The notes beneath the pieces are model-generated. The model saw nothing but the letters and a program-made list of their open reading frames with translations. It was not told where the DNA came from and made no database searches. DNA of 64,000 nucleotides, taken from the NCBI GenBank assembly GCA_946699065.1, contig CAMPDV010000046.1, forward strand, positions 868,001 to 932,000. The letters are read 5' to 3'. Of this stretch, positions 13,174 through 27,100 are shown one piece after another (positions within the stretch are counted from its first letter, which is position 1; each line of letters opens with the position of its first letter). Origin of the DNA: Loxodes magnus. Lineage: Eukaryota > Ciliophora > Karyorelictea > Loxodida > Loxodidae. A program made the translations under genes and the position numbers.

Positions 13174-13565
13174 TGATCTTAACTTTAACATTTAAATTAA
13201 ACTTTAAGTAACACATTTATCGGAGTTAGGCAATTACTTAATACTTTTCATATTTTATTTGCTTCTCTTAAGAAATTCCATTAACACTTTCTCTTAATTT
13301 TGCATTCAGTTAAACTTGATTCATGTAAAGAGAATTTTAGCACAATATGCTTTAATAATTTATTGTTCAATCAATAAAAAGATGCAGCTAATTCTGCTTA
13401 ATATCTATATAAACGATTTGTATTAATAGAATTATTCTTTTGATAAGTCCTAATTTTGCATCTAATTGATATTGATGCAATATGATATAATTTACCAAAT
13501 GATTTATTTTACTAATGGAAATTTATTTAAAATATACTAAAGCAGTTTAAAGAAAAAATTTCAAA
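13174..13565. other. Convergent spacer
   Basis: Sequence of 392 bp between the stop codons of eL31 (+) and the p47-like gene (-). AT-rich, with nothing recognisable. Confidence 0.5.
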
Positions 13566-14308
13566 TCAGATGATTTTCTAGATCACTTGGCTTGACAAAA
13601 GTCCTGCATCTTTAATAGTTAAGGAAGCATTTTCTACAGGTTTTGGTGGAAAACCGGATAATAACTGATAAGATCCCTAAACTGGAGCAGCACTATATTA
13701 ATAACTTACAACATCAAGTAATTGTGAATCTCTATCACCCTCTAGTCATGATTTAAAGTTAAATTAACTCTCTTTCCATTGTGTAATCTCAATTATATGG
13801 TAGTTGTTGGTTTGTTAGGATCAAACTATGGATTTGGAACTTCTTCCATCGGTTCCAAAGCTTTTCCTTATTAACCACCTCCAAGAGAATTACCAGAGCC
13901 AGAAAAAGCAATATAAGCAGGTGGAGGAGGTGGCGTATATTTTTCTTCTCTTTTATCTTCAAGTGCAACATCGACTGGTCTGCCCATTGTCTTTGCATAT
14001 AGTTCTGTTGGAACTCTTTCTTGGTTTAATTCAGCCATGAATTATTTATTCTTTGGATTTTCGTAATCTCTAAACTCTCCATCATCTACCTAAAAACCGT
14101 TCTACCATAAAGTAATTTTCAACTTAATCACACCAGTTCTGTTCTATGGTTCTTATTGACTTCCCTATTTGCCTGCTTTTGAAACAATACTATTAACGTC
14201 TTCAGGATTTTGAATAGCTAAGCCAGAAGATTTTCCGCCTGCGTAGCTCTATGTAGATTTTTTTTCCTCCGGATTCTTCTTAGAGTCGTTCAAAGTTCTA
14301 ATGTTCAT
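13566..14308 (-). CDS. p47/Shp1-type Cdc48 (p97) cofactor, SEP and UBX domains
   Basis: Adaptor that links the AAA ATPase Cdc48/p97 to membrane fusion or phosphatase functions. The 241-residue product has a polar N-terminus, then a SEP domain at about residues 65-140 (ITLWQNGFQVDDGEFRDYEN, then QFMAELNQERVPTEL and GRPVDVALEDKRE). A proline/glycine linker leads to a C-terminal UBX domain (TTTIQLRLHNGKRVNLTLNH, YQLLSGFPPKPVENASLTIK, DAGLLSSQVIQKI). The FPPKP loop is the expected p97-contact motif of UBX domains. A 17-nt intron (13693-13709) lies within the UBX domain. The N-terminal UBA domain of animal p47 is absent. Confidence 0.9.
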
Positions 14309-16215
14309 TTTATTATAAACAATATGTAATTAGTATCTTTATATTTAAGAACAGATTTGACAAGAAATTTATGAATTTAGCAAAATAGTTTATTTTATGT
14401 TAGAAAATTTCCTTTAGCAATCATATTCTAATACTTCACCTTATATAATCCTTTTATTACTGTAACTGCTTTACTACTGCGAACCTTTGTACTTCTATAA
14501 GGGATTAGACTCTATAATCAATCTTTTATTTAATCTAAATTAGATTCTCCTTTATCTGCTTTAAATCCCTTTTAAATTTATTTCTACTGCTTTAATCCAG
14601 TTAATATCTTTATCAGCGGGTAAATTTTTGAATTCTTATAACTTTAAAAGTAATGGAAGATTCAGATAAATAGTAAATATAAGAAAGATACTGAACTATA
14701 ATAAAAGCTTTGAAAGATAAAATTAAATGAATAAAAGGTTATTTAAATAGATAGAAGTTAAATGCTAAATAGATCACTTATATTAATGCCAAATCCCTTA
14801 AAATTATTAATTAGCTTAGTTTTAATATAGGCTAAATTATCTAAAGTACCATTTAAGTTATAGTTACTTATTAAAGCTAAAAGTATCTAAACTCTTTATC
14901 TTTTACTATTAATTCAGCTTTTATATTCTACAATCTTTTACTTTTGAAAGCTTTCAATATGATTTTTTATCAAATTTTAGTTTCCGAGATTTATAATTTA
15001 GCCATCTCATTTAGAGGTAAAAGAAAGACTAGATATTAACACCAATAAAGTTATAAAGATATAAATTAACCCAATAAAGATTAATTACAGTTTAGAATAG
15101 ATTATGAAAGCAAAGCTTAAGAAAGATTGTAATAAAATGTAATAGCATTCTGTTTATGTTTTTATTAGGTAACAACAGCAAGCATTTTTATGCTTTCCTC
15201 AATTAAGTCTCTCTTTCTTTAATTCTTTTATCTTCCTTAGTATAAATAAAGATTTTAGATTTATAAGATTTCCTATTTTATCTACCACTTGCGATTTCAT
15301 ATAAGCTTACCCGCTTAAATTATTTGTATATTACTTTTGGATCTAAGATAGAATTTTTATAATCTTGATAATTCTATTTTTAAGTATTAAAAGTATTGAC
15401 TATTCAATAGAGAAAATAATTCAATAAGATTAAAATTTATCTAAATCTGTTTAATGTATAAGTAAATGCAATAAGCTGTAAAATAAAGTAAATCCAGTTA
15501 AGCATTAAAGCCAGTAGGCTTCCAAATTCTAACTAGCTGTATATGTAAAATATCTTTTGCAGATGCTTTTATGAAAACTTCTTAAATGCTTATTTTCCTT
15601 CTTTTCATAACTTTTACCTTTTTTCAATCTCATTGCCTATCGTTCTTCTTTTCGATTTTATAAATTACATACTCCTTTGTCTCTGTTGAAGAAAAAACAG
15701 AAAATTGGAGATTTATAAATTTTATAAAGCTCTCTAGGATAATAAAAGATAGGGAAGATGGAATATAAAAAAGCATAGTTAGAAAAATTGGAATAGTAAC
15801 TAGTTTGCATAGATGTAAGCAAAAGGATGAAGAAATCACAATAGAATATGTATAGTTAATTACTTTAAACTACTATAATTTAGATACGCTTCATAAGCAT
15901 GTTATTAGATATATGTAAGCTTATTTAGAAATTTATAGTTTGCATGCAATTAACTATATACGCTCTCTTATTATAAATTTTGCAGAATCATTATAAGATG
16001 CAAAAGGCTATCTATGATATGTAATAAAATGTAAAAGATAGTAGAAGGTTTCTTAGCAGAAGAAAAATAAAGATATTAGTGTAGGAAACGTAAAAGTGGT
16101 AGATTAAATATGATTGAGTATGTTTGTGCTATATAATATTATATAAGAAATATGAAAAATTATTATTTAATAACTAAATAAAAGTTGTAAATGCTTTAAA
16201 TTTCAAAAACTAAAT
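14309..16215. other. Spacer without a defended gene
   Basis: A 1.9-kb AT-rich region. A minus-strand frame around 15630-15839 encodes a hydrophobic stretch, but it lacks an ATG start and resembles no family I know. I treat it as background. Confidence 0.45.
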
Positions 16216-17474
16216 ATGTCTAAGAGTTTAGGAATCTATTGTACACTAATAACCGGCTTAGGAGTTTTAATTTTTCTGTGACTTGAAGTATTGTGCGATT
16301 GCTAATCTATTTCAATTCGAATGAAGAACTGGGAAAACTGTAAGCGTTAAAGTTTCATTTCTTTGATAGTTTTTCTGCTTTTATTTTGCTATTCCTTTTG
16401 TTATATATGCTCAATATGCAGAAAAGAGAGATAAGGTAACTTTTTATAAAATTAGAGCTATAAAAATAAAAGAAAGCAGTTGAAGATAAGAATTAGAATC
16501 GCACTAGTAATGAAGAATAGATTTCTAGTATTTCTTAGAAAGAAAAGAAAAGAAAGGAGATTGAAATGATGTATTTGAAGAAGTAGAAGCCTAAAGATGT
16601 TAAAATCGATATGTAAGGAATGCCTTAATATCAAAATCTAGATGAAAACATTTAAAGCTCTGTACTTTAAAGTTAGGAAAGTTAAGAGCAGAGAAACAGT
16701 GCTTCTTCCTATTTGAATACTTAAAAAGATGAATCTTAAAACCTTTTAATGAGTTTTGAAAAAGAAACGTTAAAGTAAAAATAAGCTGAATTATTTGCTG
16801 AATAAATTGATGAAAAGCAGATACAGTAAGAATTAGTTCACAAACGCTAAATATTTGAGAGTGGAAGTAAAATCGAAGTAAAAGCAAAAAGAGAAGATTA
16901 AACCGACTAGAAAATATCATAGGAATAAATAGCAAATCCTTTTGAGGTTGAATTATAAAAATCTTTATAGAGTATTTAAGGAATTTTAAGTTAAAGTATA
17001 GTATAGAAAGAGGAATCTGTTGAGAAGGAAGTTATTATAGAGATTCAGAAACAAGATACAAAAGTAGAAGAAACGATCTAAGAAATAAAAGAAACAAATT
17101 AAGTAAATCAGCTAGAAAAATTCGAATAAGAAGAAAATAAGCCTAAAAAGGAGGAATCATAAAAATAAATTTAGATTACAGAGCTACAAAATTAAATTTT
17201 GGAAGAAGAAAAAGTTGTATCTCAGCAATTCAATCTAGAATTAAATTAGAATGAGGTTAAAAGTGAAAAATAATAACAAAAAAAAGAAGATAAATTGAAT
17301 GAGTCAACTTAATAATAAAATTAAGCGGAATTAATATCCGAACAGAATTTTGTTCAAATCGCTGATTAAAAGAAAGTTAATCAAGTTTTTGAGTAAAAAG
17401 AAGTAAAAGTTAGCAAAATTCCCAAGCCGATTGCAAGTGCTTCTTCAGTTAAGAAAGCAGGGAAAAAGAAATGA
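16216..17474 (+). CDS. Two-TM protein with long Gln/Glu/Lys cytosolic tail
   Basis: A 412-residue protein of unknown function. Two hydrophobic segments sit near the N-terminus (about residues 6-26, IYCTLITGLGVLIFLWLEVL, and 46-67, FISLIVFLLLFCYSFCYIC), separated by a short basic loop. The rest is a polar, probably disordered or coiled tail with repeated QKE and KVE runs, ending in a basic KKAGKKK. A 20-nt intron (16436-16455, gtaactttttataaaattag) joins the membrane part to the tail, and the spliced length divides by three. The hairpin topology and charged tail suggest a membrane-anchored scaffold, which is inference only. The stop TGA is 342 bp from the trehalose-phosphate synthase stop on the other strand. 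Confidence 0.7.
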
Positions 17475-17816
17475 ACAGATAAACTTTTAAAAAAATAATA
17501 TTTATTATTTCTCCTGTAAAACTTTACGTCTTTCCTATAAAAATAATTGATAATAGAAGATATAGATATTTTTCATGTCGATATATGCGTTTTTCCCATG
17601 TTTTGTAGAAAATATTTAAAAATGGTAAAATCGTATCTTTATAATTTTATATAATAAGCATAATTTTTATTATTTTACGAATATTTACGTCTTAATTTTC
17701 TTCAAATTTCTTGATTTTAATTTACTTAAATGCATGGATAGGAATTTTTCGAGTTAACGAAGTGAGAAGAATAGCTGTTAGTATATGATAGATTATTTAA
17801 TTAAAAATTAAATTTT
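17475..17816. other. Convergent spacer
   Basis: Sequence of 342 bp between two facing 3' ends. AT-rich with no recognisable element. Confidence 0.5.
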
Positions 17817-20143
17817 TCACTCAAGTTTATTCATAAAGCTCAAGAACTAATCGTAGCTCTTGAAGTAATAATTAGCCTGAGAGTTATAGTTTTCATCTCC
17901 AACTGTGCAGAAAACTCCACTAACATTTGCTTCAGACTCTTAGGTTTAGAAAGTTTGCTAATTTTCTAAATCTTCTTCTCCCTCTCTTTTGGTTTTAAAT
18001 TAGCTTTCTTTCAAAGTTTCGTTCACTAGAAGACCTATTTCTTCGTCATCTCTTTCCTAGAAATTTCCAACTATACATATATTTACTTCTGATAAGAATT
18101 ATTGTGAAATTATTTGGGCTAGTATTTTAAAAAGGCTTCTTGCAAATGATATTTATTTTTATCTTACTTCAATTTTATATCTTGATTATATAATTTCTAT
18201 CTACCATTACTTGGTAATATTTGAGCTATTTAGAACACCTACAATATCATTTTACATTTCTTTTCCAAATTCTAAAAAGTGATAAACTTACCGACATCAA
18301 GGTTGAATAAATCCCATTCAACGCTTATATTAGAAGTTTTTATTTAAGAAAGGGGATGCTTTTTCTGCATTGACTAGAATAGTGAATTAACTTCATTTTA
18401 CCAATTTATATCAAAATCAGCTACAAGTTTATACCACTCATGCCTTCCTTTTAATTTATAGTTTTATCCCATTTCAGTACAGAGTGTTAAGTTTTCTTTC
18501 TCATAACTCTAAATAGATGATTCTTCTAATTTTTTTTCAGTCATTAGAATGAAATGAACAGTTTCATTTCTAGATAACTTTAAAATTTGCTTCTATGCCT
18601 TAATAGCCAAAATTTCGTCGATTACTAAAATGTTTAAATTTTCCTTTTGGAACTTTTATGCCAATGAGTCGATAGAATGATTTCCCTCATCCTATAATTA
18701 TTTTATATCCCTAAATACAGCTTTTTCGCTTGATATTTTCAAGTTTCTTATAAAATTTTTAGCCCATTTGTTAGCAGTATATTTAAGGATTTGCTTTTGA
18801 GCTATATTGTACATTAATTCTCTTTCAGGTGGTTGCATTTCCAACGCTTACTTTAATGCTTTAGAAATTTATTTTATATCCCAAGGATTAATTTCTAAAC
18901 ATCCATTTTTTAATATTTTTGAGCATCCTGCTTATTCGCTTAGGATTAAAACTCCATGTTTTGCTTATTAGGCTGCTATATACTCATAAGCTACCAGGTT
19001 AATCCCATCTCTTAAACTAGTAATAAGTCCAATATCCGCTAATCTGTACAAAGCTGCCAACTAAAAGCTATCAATATTTTGATCTAAGTAGTGAATAGGA
19101 AGGTATTCGAAGCTTCCAAATTTCGCATTAATACGTCCAACTAACTCATGTACTTACGATTTCAGATTAGGATCAATGTTTTCATTTCTACCAGTAATTC
19201 TGCCTGAAAGCTAGCATAAAACAACTTTTCCTACATAATCAGGATTTTCCTGTAAAAAGAACTCAAATGCGAGTAATTTTTATGGAATTCCCTTTATTTG
19301 GTATAACCTGTCAACTCCTATTATGAGTTTGATATCTTTAAAGATTTCTTAGAAGCTGTTTAAATGCTATAGTACTTCAGGCGTATGTAGCTTCTAAGTA
19401 TAACTACTTGGCTGAATGCCTATTGGAATAGATACTACGTTAGTCTTATATTTATATTTGATGAAAGTACTATTAACATCTGCTCCTAAAGCTAAAAAGC
19501 AACATTGTTGGAAATATTTTAGATACTCAGTTAAATGAAATCCAACTAAGTTATACTTTAAAAGTGCTTTTAGAAGTTATTTATATTAAGGAAAACCTTT
19601 GAACTGCTCTAAGGATGGAAACGGAATATGTAAGAACCAAGAGATTACTGGCTACTATTAGCAGACTTTTCTAAGATATTTACCCACATACATCAAGTGA
19701 TAATCATGGACTCAAATATAACTCCCTTACTATAACTTCTGATTTATTACATTAGCATAAAGTTAGTTCACATTTTTATAAACCTTTCATTACTGGAAGT
19801 ATCTTTCTGGTTGTAAATTGTTAATATCTATAGGTATATAGTGGAATATATTTCATATTACTGAGTTACAAAAGCTCTCGAATAAATCTATTTCTTGCTA
19901 ATCTAAGAAAACAGGTATACAATTTATCTGAGCTAAGTTATTAGAAATTGTTTTCTAATGCTCAATAGGTATATACCCTCCTACTCAGCCAAGTCAAGTA
20001 ATTTAACAGTTTTCAACATTTTAAATCGAGGATACTAAATCTCCTGTTGAAAGCTCAGCTTGCCATGTGCTTTCTTCCTGTCTCAATATAATAGGAAGGC
20101 GGTTAGTAACTACTAATAAATTAATATTTTATTTTCCTGACAT
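17817..20143 (-). CDS. Trehalose-6-phosphate synthase with degenerate phosphatase domain
   Basis: A 768-residue protein. The N-terminal GT20 domain makes trehalose-6-phosphate from UDP-glucose and glucose-6-phosphate. Its markers are VVTNRLPIILR, ITWLGWVGGYIPIEH, YIWVHDYHLMYVGKYLRK, WFLHIPFPS, VVSIPIGI, a GVDRLYQIKGIPQKLLAFE block and SLRDGINLVAYEYIAAQ. Both tryptophans of WLGW are TGA (19994-19996 and 19985-19987). The C-terminal 270 residues follow the layout of trehalose-phosphatase (HAD) domains, but the DxDGT nucleophile motif is replaced by LVIDEILAI and the GDD loop reads GNFQERDDEE, so this half is probably inactive. A 20-nt intron (18272-18291) falls in the phosphatase part. Confidence 0.92.
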
Positions 20144-21134
20144 TTTTTAAATTAAATAAAGGGAAAATCTTTTATATCTTCTATTTATCCTTAACTAAGT
20201 GCCATGCCTTTTTTGGTTTAAATTTACAATAATCTTCCTCAGGTGAAAATAAATAAAATAAAAGTATTTGCTATCACATTATAATACTGTCTGCATTTCT
20301 ATATCTCATATAAATCTCTTTTCAGGATATTTCTATTATAATATCTTTTTAATAATCTTTAAATCTTGTTTAAACTTACCTTAACCTAATTTTATAGTGA
20401 TGCTTTAGTATTATTATTTTGCTCTAAAATTATAATGTCCATTCTTAGTTTTCATATCAAAGACTTTATTTTAACCTGTAAAGAAAAAGAAATGTTCTAC
20501 TATTTCTCTATTATGATATAGTGAAGATAATTAGATGTATTTCTTTAAAGTGTAAAGCCATCTATAAATTTGAAAATTATCAATAGTTTATCATGAAAGT
20601 CTTACTCAATACTAAATCTTTCTTTTTAAATTAGTCTAAACATAGGAGTAGCATGAAGATGCATATCAATAATTTACTATATAAGCTTCAATTTTAGAGT
20701 GTGTGGATATTCTATTTGAGTGATCATAGTTTTATTTAACTTTGGATGCTTATTTTGTGATTATTAGTTGCTTAAAAGGATAGGATAAAAGCAACTTATT
20801 TATCTTTTAATATTAATAAAGATATGATTGTACTAAGCATTAGAATTAGATAATAATGTCTAAGAATTTAATTACAAAGAACAGCTTAAGATTCCACTTT
20901 CCATTATAAAAAGCTAGAAAAGGCTAACTTCAGTACTTTTAAAAAATAGCTTTATTAGCATAAAGGCTGAATATTACATTAAATAACTTGATTTAGAATA
21001 AAGTTATGAAATAATCTCAAGGTAAGTTGATTAACTTAGTTAATTTAGGATATAAATAGCATTTCAGTAAAGCTGAGGAAGTGGGTAATTTTACTATTTT
21101 ATAAATAATTTAATTTTATTTAGAAAGTAAAGTC
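20144..21134. other. Spacer without a gene
   Basis: About 1 kb of AT-rich DNA between the start of the synthase gene and the stop of the cysteine-repeat gene. No gene seen. Confidence 0.5.
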
Positions 21135-24100
21135 TCAAAGTTCAGTTTTAAATGGATGATCTTCTTCGAATTCTTGAGAGTTTTTGAGGCATTCAGAGAA
21201 AAAGGAGTTAATAATATTCATTTGCTTATCAAATTCAGCATGTTCAAAGGGTTCATCTAACAGATCTTCAAATTAAAGATTTAGTTAGTAATAACAGTAT
21301 GGACTTACTTCTTTAAAAGATTCTAAGTTTATGTAACTCATTTTCGTTCCAAGATGGGATTCAGTTTCTTTTCTTGTGCATGTTATGAATGCCTTTCTTC
21401 TCCACTCTCTATCTTCTTCTTCAGCTTGTGGAGAGGTGTAGACAGGATCAGCCTTGTCAATATCAGAATAAACTTCATAGTAGCAATCTTTTGAAACACA
21501 TTTGTGCAAACACATGTCTCTCTAGAGTTTTTTAGTTTTATCAATAAAGGCACAACGATTCTGAGCGCAATTTGATCTCCTGACTTAGTAGGGTTTTGCG
21601 ACATCAGATATTTATTTTGAAACCTCCTCTTGAACCTGTCCTGTAACACATTCAATGAATTTATTTTTCTTCTTTTTTCTATCTGCTTCCTTGTATTTCT
21701 AATCTTAGAAAGTAGGAATTTAATCTGACTCATAAATTTTATTGAAGCAAGTTTTGCTTGCACATTTATGAGAACATACATCTAACTCATACTTCTAATC
21801 TTCTGGTATGTTCTAACAATAGTTTTCAATGCATTCTTGCCTTCTTTCAATATATGACTTCTTTGACCACGGAGTTTCCTTTTCGACACATTTAATAAAA
21901 GCACTTTTTCTTTATTATCTTTCCTTTTCCTCTTTTTCCTGTGAAGGAAAACTAATTATTTTTCCATCTAAGTCTCCATAGTGTTTGAGATAGCATTTAT
22001 CTGATATGCATTTATGGATGCAAAGATCTCTCGCAAATCTATTATTTCTGTCTATATTGGCGCAAGATCTTGAAGCGCAGTCGCTTCTTCTTTATCCATA
22101 AGATTTTTCCTTCTAGGTGAATCCACGTTCTGCACACTGTAAAAATTCATCTTTTCTTTAAACTCTGTCAAGTTCTGCTTCATTTGATAAAGGAGTTGAA
22201 ATTTATTTTCCATCAATATCTCCATAAACAGAGAAATAACAGTTTTTGTCAATACATTTATGAACACACATATCTCTCTATAGTTTTTTGGTTTTCTAGA
22301 TATGTTTGCATCTTTTCGCACTACATTCACTTCTTTTTTCAGCATATGTCTTCGACTAGTCTAAAATGAGTTCAGGCTATTGTTTGGTAACACCAATCTC
22401 ATCTTAATAGCAATCTATAAATTCTTGCTTTCTTGATTTCCTTTGAGCTTCTTTTTCTTTGTCTGTAGTAAAAACCATCTATTTCTTCTCCATATCTCCA
22501 TAAACTCTTTTCCAACAGTTTTCAGAAACACATTTATGCAAGCAAACATCTCTCTCAAAAGTCTACTCCTTAGGAATATTTTGACACTCTCTTTCTGCGC
22601 ATTAACTACGTTTACTTGCATAATTAAATTTCTTTCTTGGTGTTCCTTTATTAAAACAATCAATGAAGCTATTTTTACGCTGTTCTCTCTAAAGGTCATA
22701 TTATTGAATATTTTCATGATTTACTTCTGTAATATCTCCGTATGCTTCTTAAAAGCATTCTTTAGATATGCATTTATGTATGCAATAATCTCTTTAAAAT
22801 CTGTCAGATTTAGGAATGTGAGAACATGGTCCTTTTCCACACGAACTACGTAAATCATCGTAGCCTTTGGGCTGAGATAACTTGACAAAATGGTTATTCA
22901 CGCAATCTATAAACTATTACTTCCTTTCAATACGCTGGACTTCTTCAAGTCCTCTGTTTCTGAGTTAGCCAACATTTTCTACATCTATATCACCATAAAC
23001 TTAATTATAGCATTTTTTGTTGACACATTCATGTAAACATAAATCTCTTAAAAATTTTTAATTTTCCCTGTCAATATGATTGCAAAAGCGATTTGAGCAA
23101 TCTGCACGTAACTCGTTATAGTTATCACCCTAGGGTGGTGGCTAGTCATGTCTGTCTTCAATACAACCAATAAATTAGGCTTTTCTAATCTCACGATCTC
23201 TTTTTTCTACTTCTGCAGAAGAATAAAGGGGTATTCCATTAACCTAGATATCTCCATATATTTTATTGTAGCATTCTTATGATATACATCTATGAAGGCA
23301 CAAATCCCTACGTAACATATCATCCTTTGAAATTTCAATACAGCTTGGACTACAAATTGATCTTTTATCTCCATAGGTATGCTTTTTCTTTGGTAAATCT
23401 TTTTCAACACATGTGATAAACTTTTTCTTTCTTTCTTCTCTTTCTTGATTTTCTTCTTCGAAAGATGAAAATCTTTCTGGCATTTTAGAATAAATTTCAT
23501 AAAAGCATGAATGACTTACGCATTTATGTAAGCATAAATCCCTCTCAAGTAGATTTTCCTTAGGTATATGTCTACATCTATATTCAGCACAATGGCCTCT
23601 TAATTTTCCATATTACTCGTCCTGATTTCTAAAGATTCCTGATTGTGTTTCATAGCAATCTACGAACGTCTCTTTTCTTTCTTATTAATCCTTGTCCATT
23701 TCTGCTTAACTAACATATTTGGGTAATTAATATTATATATCCGAATAAACTTGAATGAAGCAATGTCTACTTACACATTTATGAAGGCAAATATCTCTTT
23801 CAAGTTTAAATTTCTTATCTATATCCTTGCATCTTCTTGAACTGCAAATTGATCTCATCTCAGAATAACTTGCTTCAACATCTTCAGGTTCCTCTATTTC
23901 CTGTTCTTGCTGGAAACAATCTATGAATGCTCTTTTTCTAAATCTCTTTTCCTATTCTTCCTTCTCTTAATTCTCAAAAGTTAATTAATCTTGATTTAAG
24001 TCTCCAAAGGTTTCGTTGTAGCATTATTCATCAATACATCTATGTAAACACATTTCTCTTGCTAATATCTTGGATGGATCTAAGTCTTTACAAGCTTTTT

Positions 24101-27100
24101 AGCTGCATTATGACCTTTTTGAAGCGTAGCTTTTTTTTACGCCTGGGAATTACTTTTCAATACATTCTATAAAAGCATCTTTCCAAAGATTTCTTTGCTA
24201 TTCTTTCAAATCAGTATCATTATAAAATGTCTCATTACTAGGATCGTAATTCTTGTATATTTCATCAAAGCATTTTTAGTTTATGCATTAATGAAGACAG
24301 AGATCTCTCTCAAGCTTCTACTCTTTTGAAATATCTTTGCAAAAGTTCACACTACATTCACTTCTCAAATCAGTATAACTTTTAGCTTTGACTGACTCAA
24401 GTTATAAGCATTACTAAAAAGTAATTTTCAGCTACTTTCTAAGTATTTTTTCTTGATCCATAGATTCAAAAGTAATATTTTCCTTTCCATCATAATCAAT
24501 GTAAATCTACAAATAGCAACTTTCATCAATACATTGGTGAATGCACATATCTCTTTCAAAAATTTTATCTTTCTAGATATGTTTGCAGGATAAACTGCAG
24601 TAGCTTCTTAATTCAGCGTAGGTTTTAGATTTCTGAGGAAGATCCTTTTCAACACATTATATAAACAATTTTTTTCTAGCTTGTCTATCCTAGTCAACTT
24701 CAGGAACATTTTATTGTAGCATCTCTGAATCTTGAGGAATATCCGAATAATATTATTCGAAGCATTACTGATTAATACATTAATGAAGGCAAAAATCTCT
24801 GGCAAATTTTTATTCTTTAGGAATTTCTTTGCAGAAAACAAGACTGCATTTCTATCTCAGTTATGTATATCCTTATTATTTTTCAGGTGTAGCAGCTTTC
24901 TCGTAGCACTGTACAAATCTCATTTTTAATACTTCTCTTTAATCCCAAGGTATTAAATCATCTTCATCTAAATGAGGGCTATAAACTTCCTAGAAGCAAT
25001 TATAGTGAACAAATTCATGAATACAGATATCCCTTTGAATTTTATCATCCTAAGAAATATGTTTGCAGAGTAAATTACTAATTTCACTTCTTTTTTAAGA
25101 GTATGTCTTTTCCTTTTTAGTAACATTCTATTCAACACATTCTACAAAAAGCTTTTTCTTTGTAAATCTTTCTTGTTCTTCTTCTTCCTGAGTATCAAAC
25201 TCTTAAATATCAGGTCCTTCATAAATTTATCCAAAACATTCTTAAGAAATGCATTTATGCAAGCAGATATCTCTTCTGAAGGTTTCATTTTTAGGAATTT
25301 CCTTACAGAAACTATCTGAGCAGATACTTCTTCTTTAGGCATATGTTTTGAAAACCTTTGGGATATCTCTTTCAACACATTAGATAAATTCGAACTTTTT
25401 TAGATCTCTATACTAGTCTTCTTCCTCTATAGATTAGAATTTTTTAGGATCATATTCTATAAGTCCATAAACTTCTGTATAGCATTCTTCGTTAACACAC
25501 TTATGGAGACATAGATCTCTTTTTAGTTTGTCTTCCTTATCAATTTCTTTGCAGAAAAGTTATGAACACTCTGATCTTAGATCTTTATAAGTTTTAGGCC
25601 TTTTGTCAGTTAAGAATTCCTAAAAGCAAATTATAAAGCTTTTTTTTCTGGTCATTCTGTCTAATTCCTTATCCTAAGCTCTTTCATAGTATATTTCTTA
25701 TTCTTAAGCTTCTTCAATATCAGCATAACTGAGCCAATAGCATTCGCTTGATATACATTTATGTAAGCATCTGTCTCTTTCAAACTTATCAGAATGTTCT
25801 ATTTCCTTGCATTATTAAAAGGCACATTCACTTCTAGCTTACTAGTAGGATTTTTCTTTTTTTCCTTGCTTTTAACTTTGTATAATCTCTGGAGGTAAAG
25901 TTGCTTCATAGCATTTTATAAAAGTCTACTTGCGAGTCTCTTTTTCCCATTCATATTCATCCTAATCTTTGTAAATCTTTTATAAATCAGCTCCTTATAA
26001 ATCAATATAAACTTATTCATGACAAGCTTTGTGAATACATTAGTGCAAACATAAATCACGCTCAAACGTTAAATCTCTTGGAACATCTTGACATTTTTTA
26101 CTGCTGCATTCTGATCTCTTATCAGGATAAGTTTTTGGCTCATTAGACATCATATCACTATACAAGTTTTAATAGCATGAAATAAATTCATTCTTCAAAT
26201 TTTCCCTGTTCTAGTTAGCTACTTAAAGTTCTTCTTCATTTAAATTCTAAAGCTCAAACGTGTAAATTTTCTAATAGCATCCTAAATCAGCACATTTATG
26301 TATGCAAATGTCTCTTTCTAACTTGTCTGTTTTTGGAATATTTTTGCAAAATTTGTCACTGCAGTATGATCTTTACTAAGCATAATTCTTCACTGACATG
26401 TTTCCAGTTCCTCCTTCTACACAAGCTATGAAAATTTTCTTTTTTGATTCAAGCTCAAGTAACGCTTTTTCTTACTCTAATTCCTCTCCAATAATATCTG
26501 AATAAAGTTAATAAAAACAAGATCTTGATATGCATTCATGTAAGCACATTTCTCTTTAGAAAGCTTCTTCTTTTGAAATGTGATTACAGCGTTGACTGCT
26601 ACATTCTCCTCTTCTAATTACATAGTTTACACTTTCACGTGGCTGATCTCTTTCAACACACAAAATGAATTCATTTTTTCTTTCAATTCTTTCATCTTCT
26701 CTCTATTCTTCATTTGGAAACTATTTTTCTAAATCAAATTCATCAATTTCTCCATATGTTACGAAGAAACATGTGTCGTTAACACATCTATGGATGCAAA
26801 TATCTCTCAAAAATTTGTTTTCTTTGGGAATATTTATGCATCTTTGCTCTGCACAATCAGATCTTTTTTAGCTATAGGTTTTATAAGATTTTGGTGCATC
26901 ACGTTCAAAGCATTAAATATACTCACTTTTCAAAGTTGTACGAAGAAGTTCTTTTTAAGTCTCATCTTCTATAACCTAAATACTTGCTATTTTTTCTTGG
27001 GTGTATATAGCATCATAGCATTTCCATGATATGCAACGATGAATACAAAGTTCTTTTCCCCATACATCCGTTTTGTCATAGTGGCTGCAATCATGTTCTG

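Noticed and set aside
12850-13191. 113-codon minus-strand ORF
   Set aside because: Lies wholly opposite eL31, which is strongly conserved on the + strand.
15630-15839. 69-codon hydrophobic minus-strand ORF
   Set aside because: Starts with GTG, not ATG, has no family resemblance and lies in AT-rich spacer.
21383-21781. 132-codon minus-strand ORF inside the cysteine-repeat gene, and similar ones along it
   Set aside because: They are out of frame with the continuous 2,442-residue frame and lack the repeated cysteine pattern.
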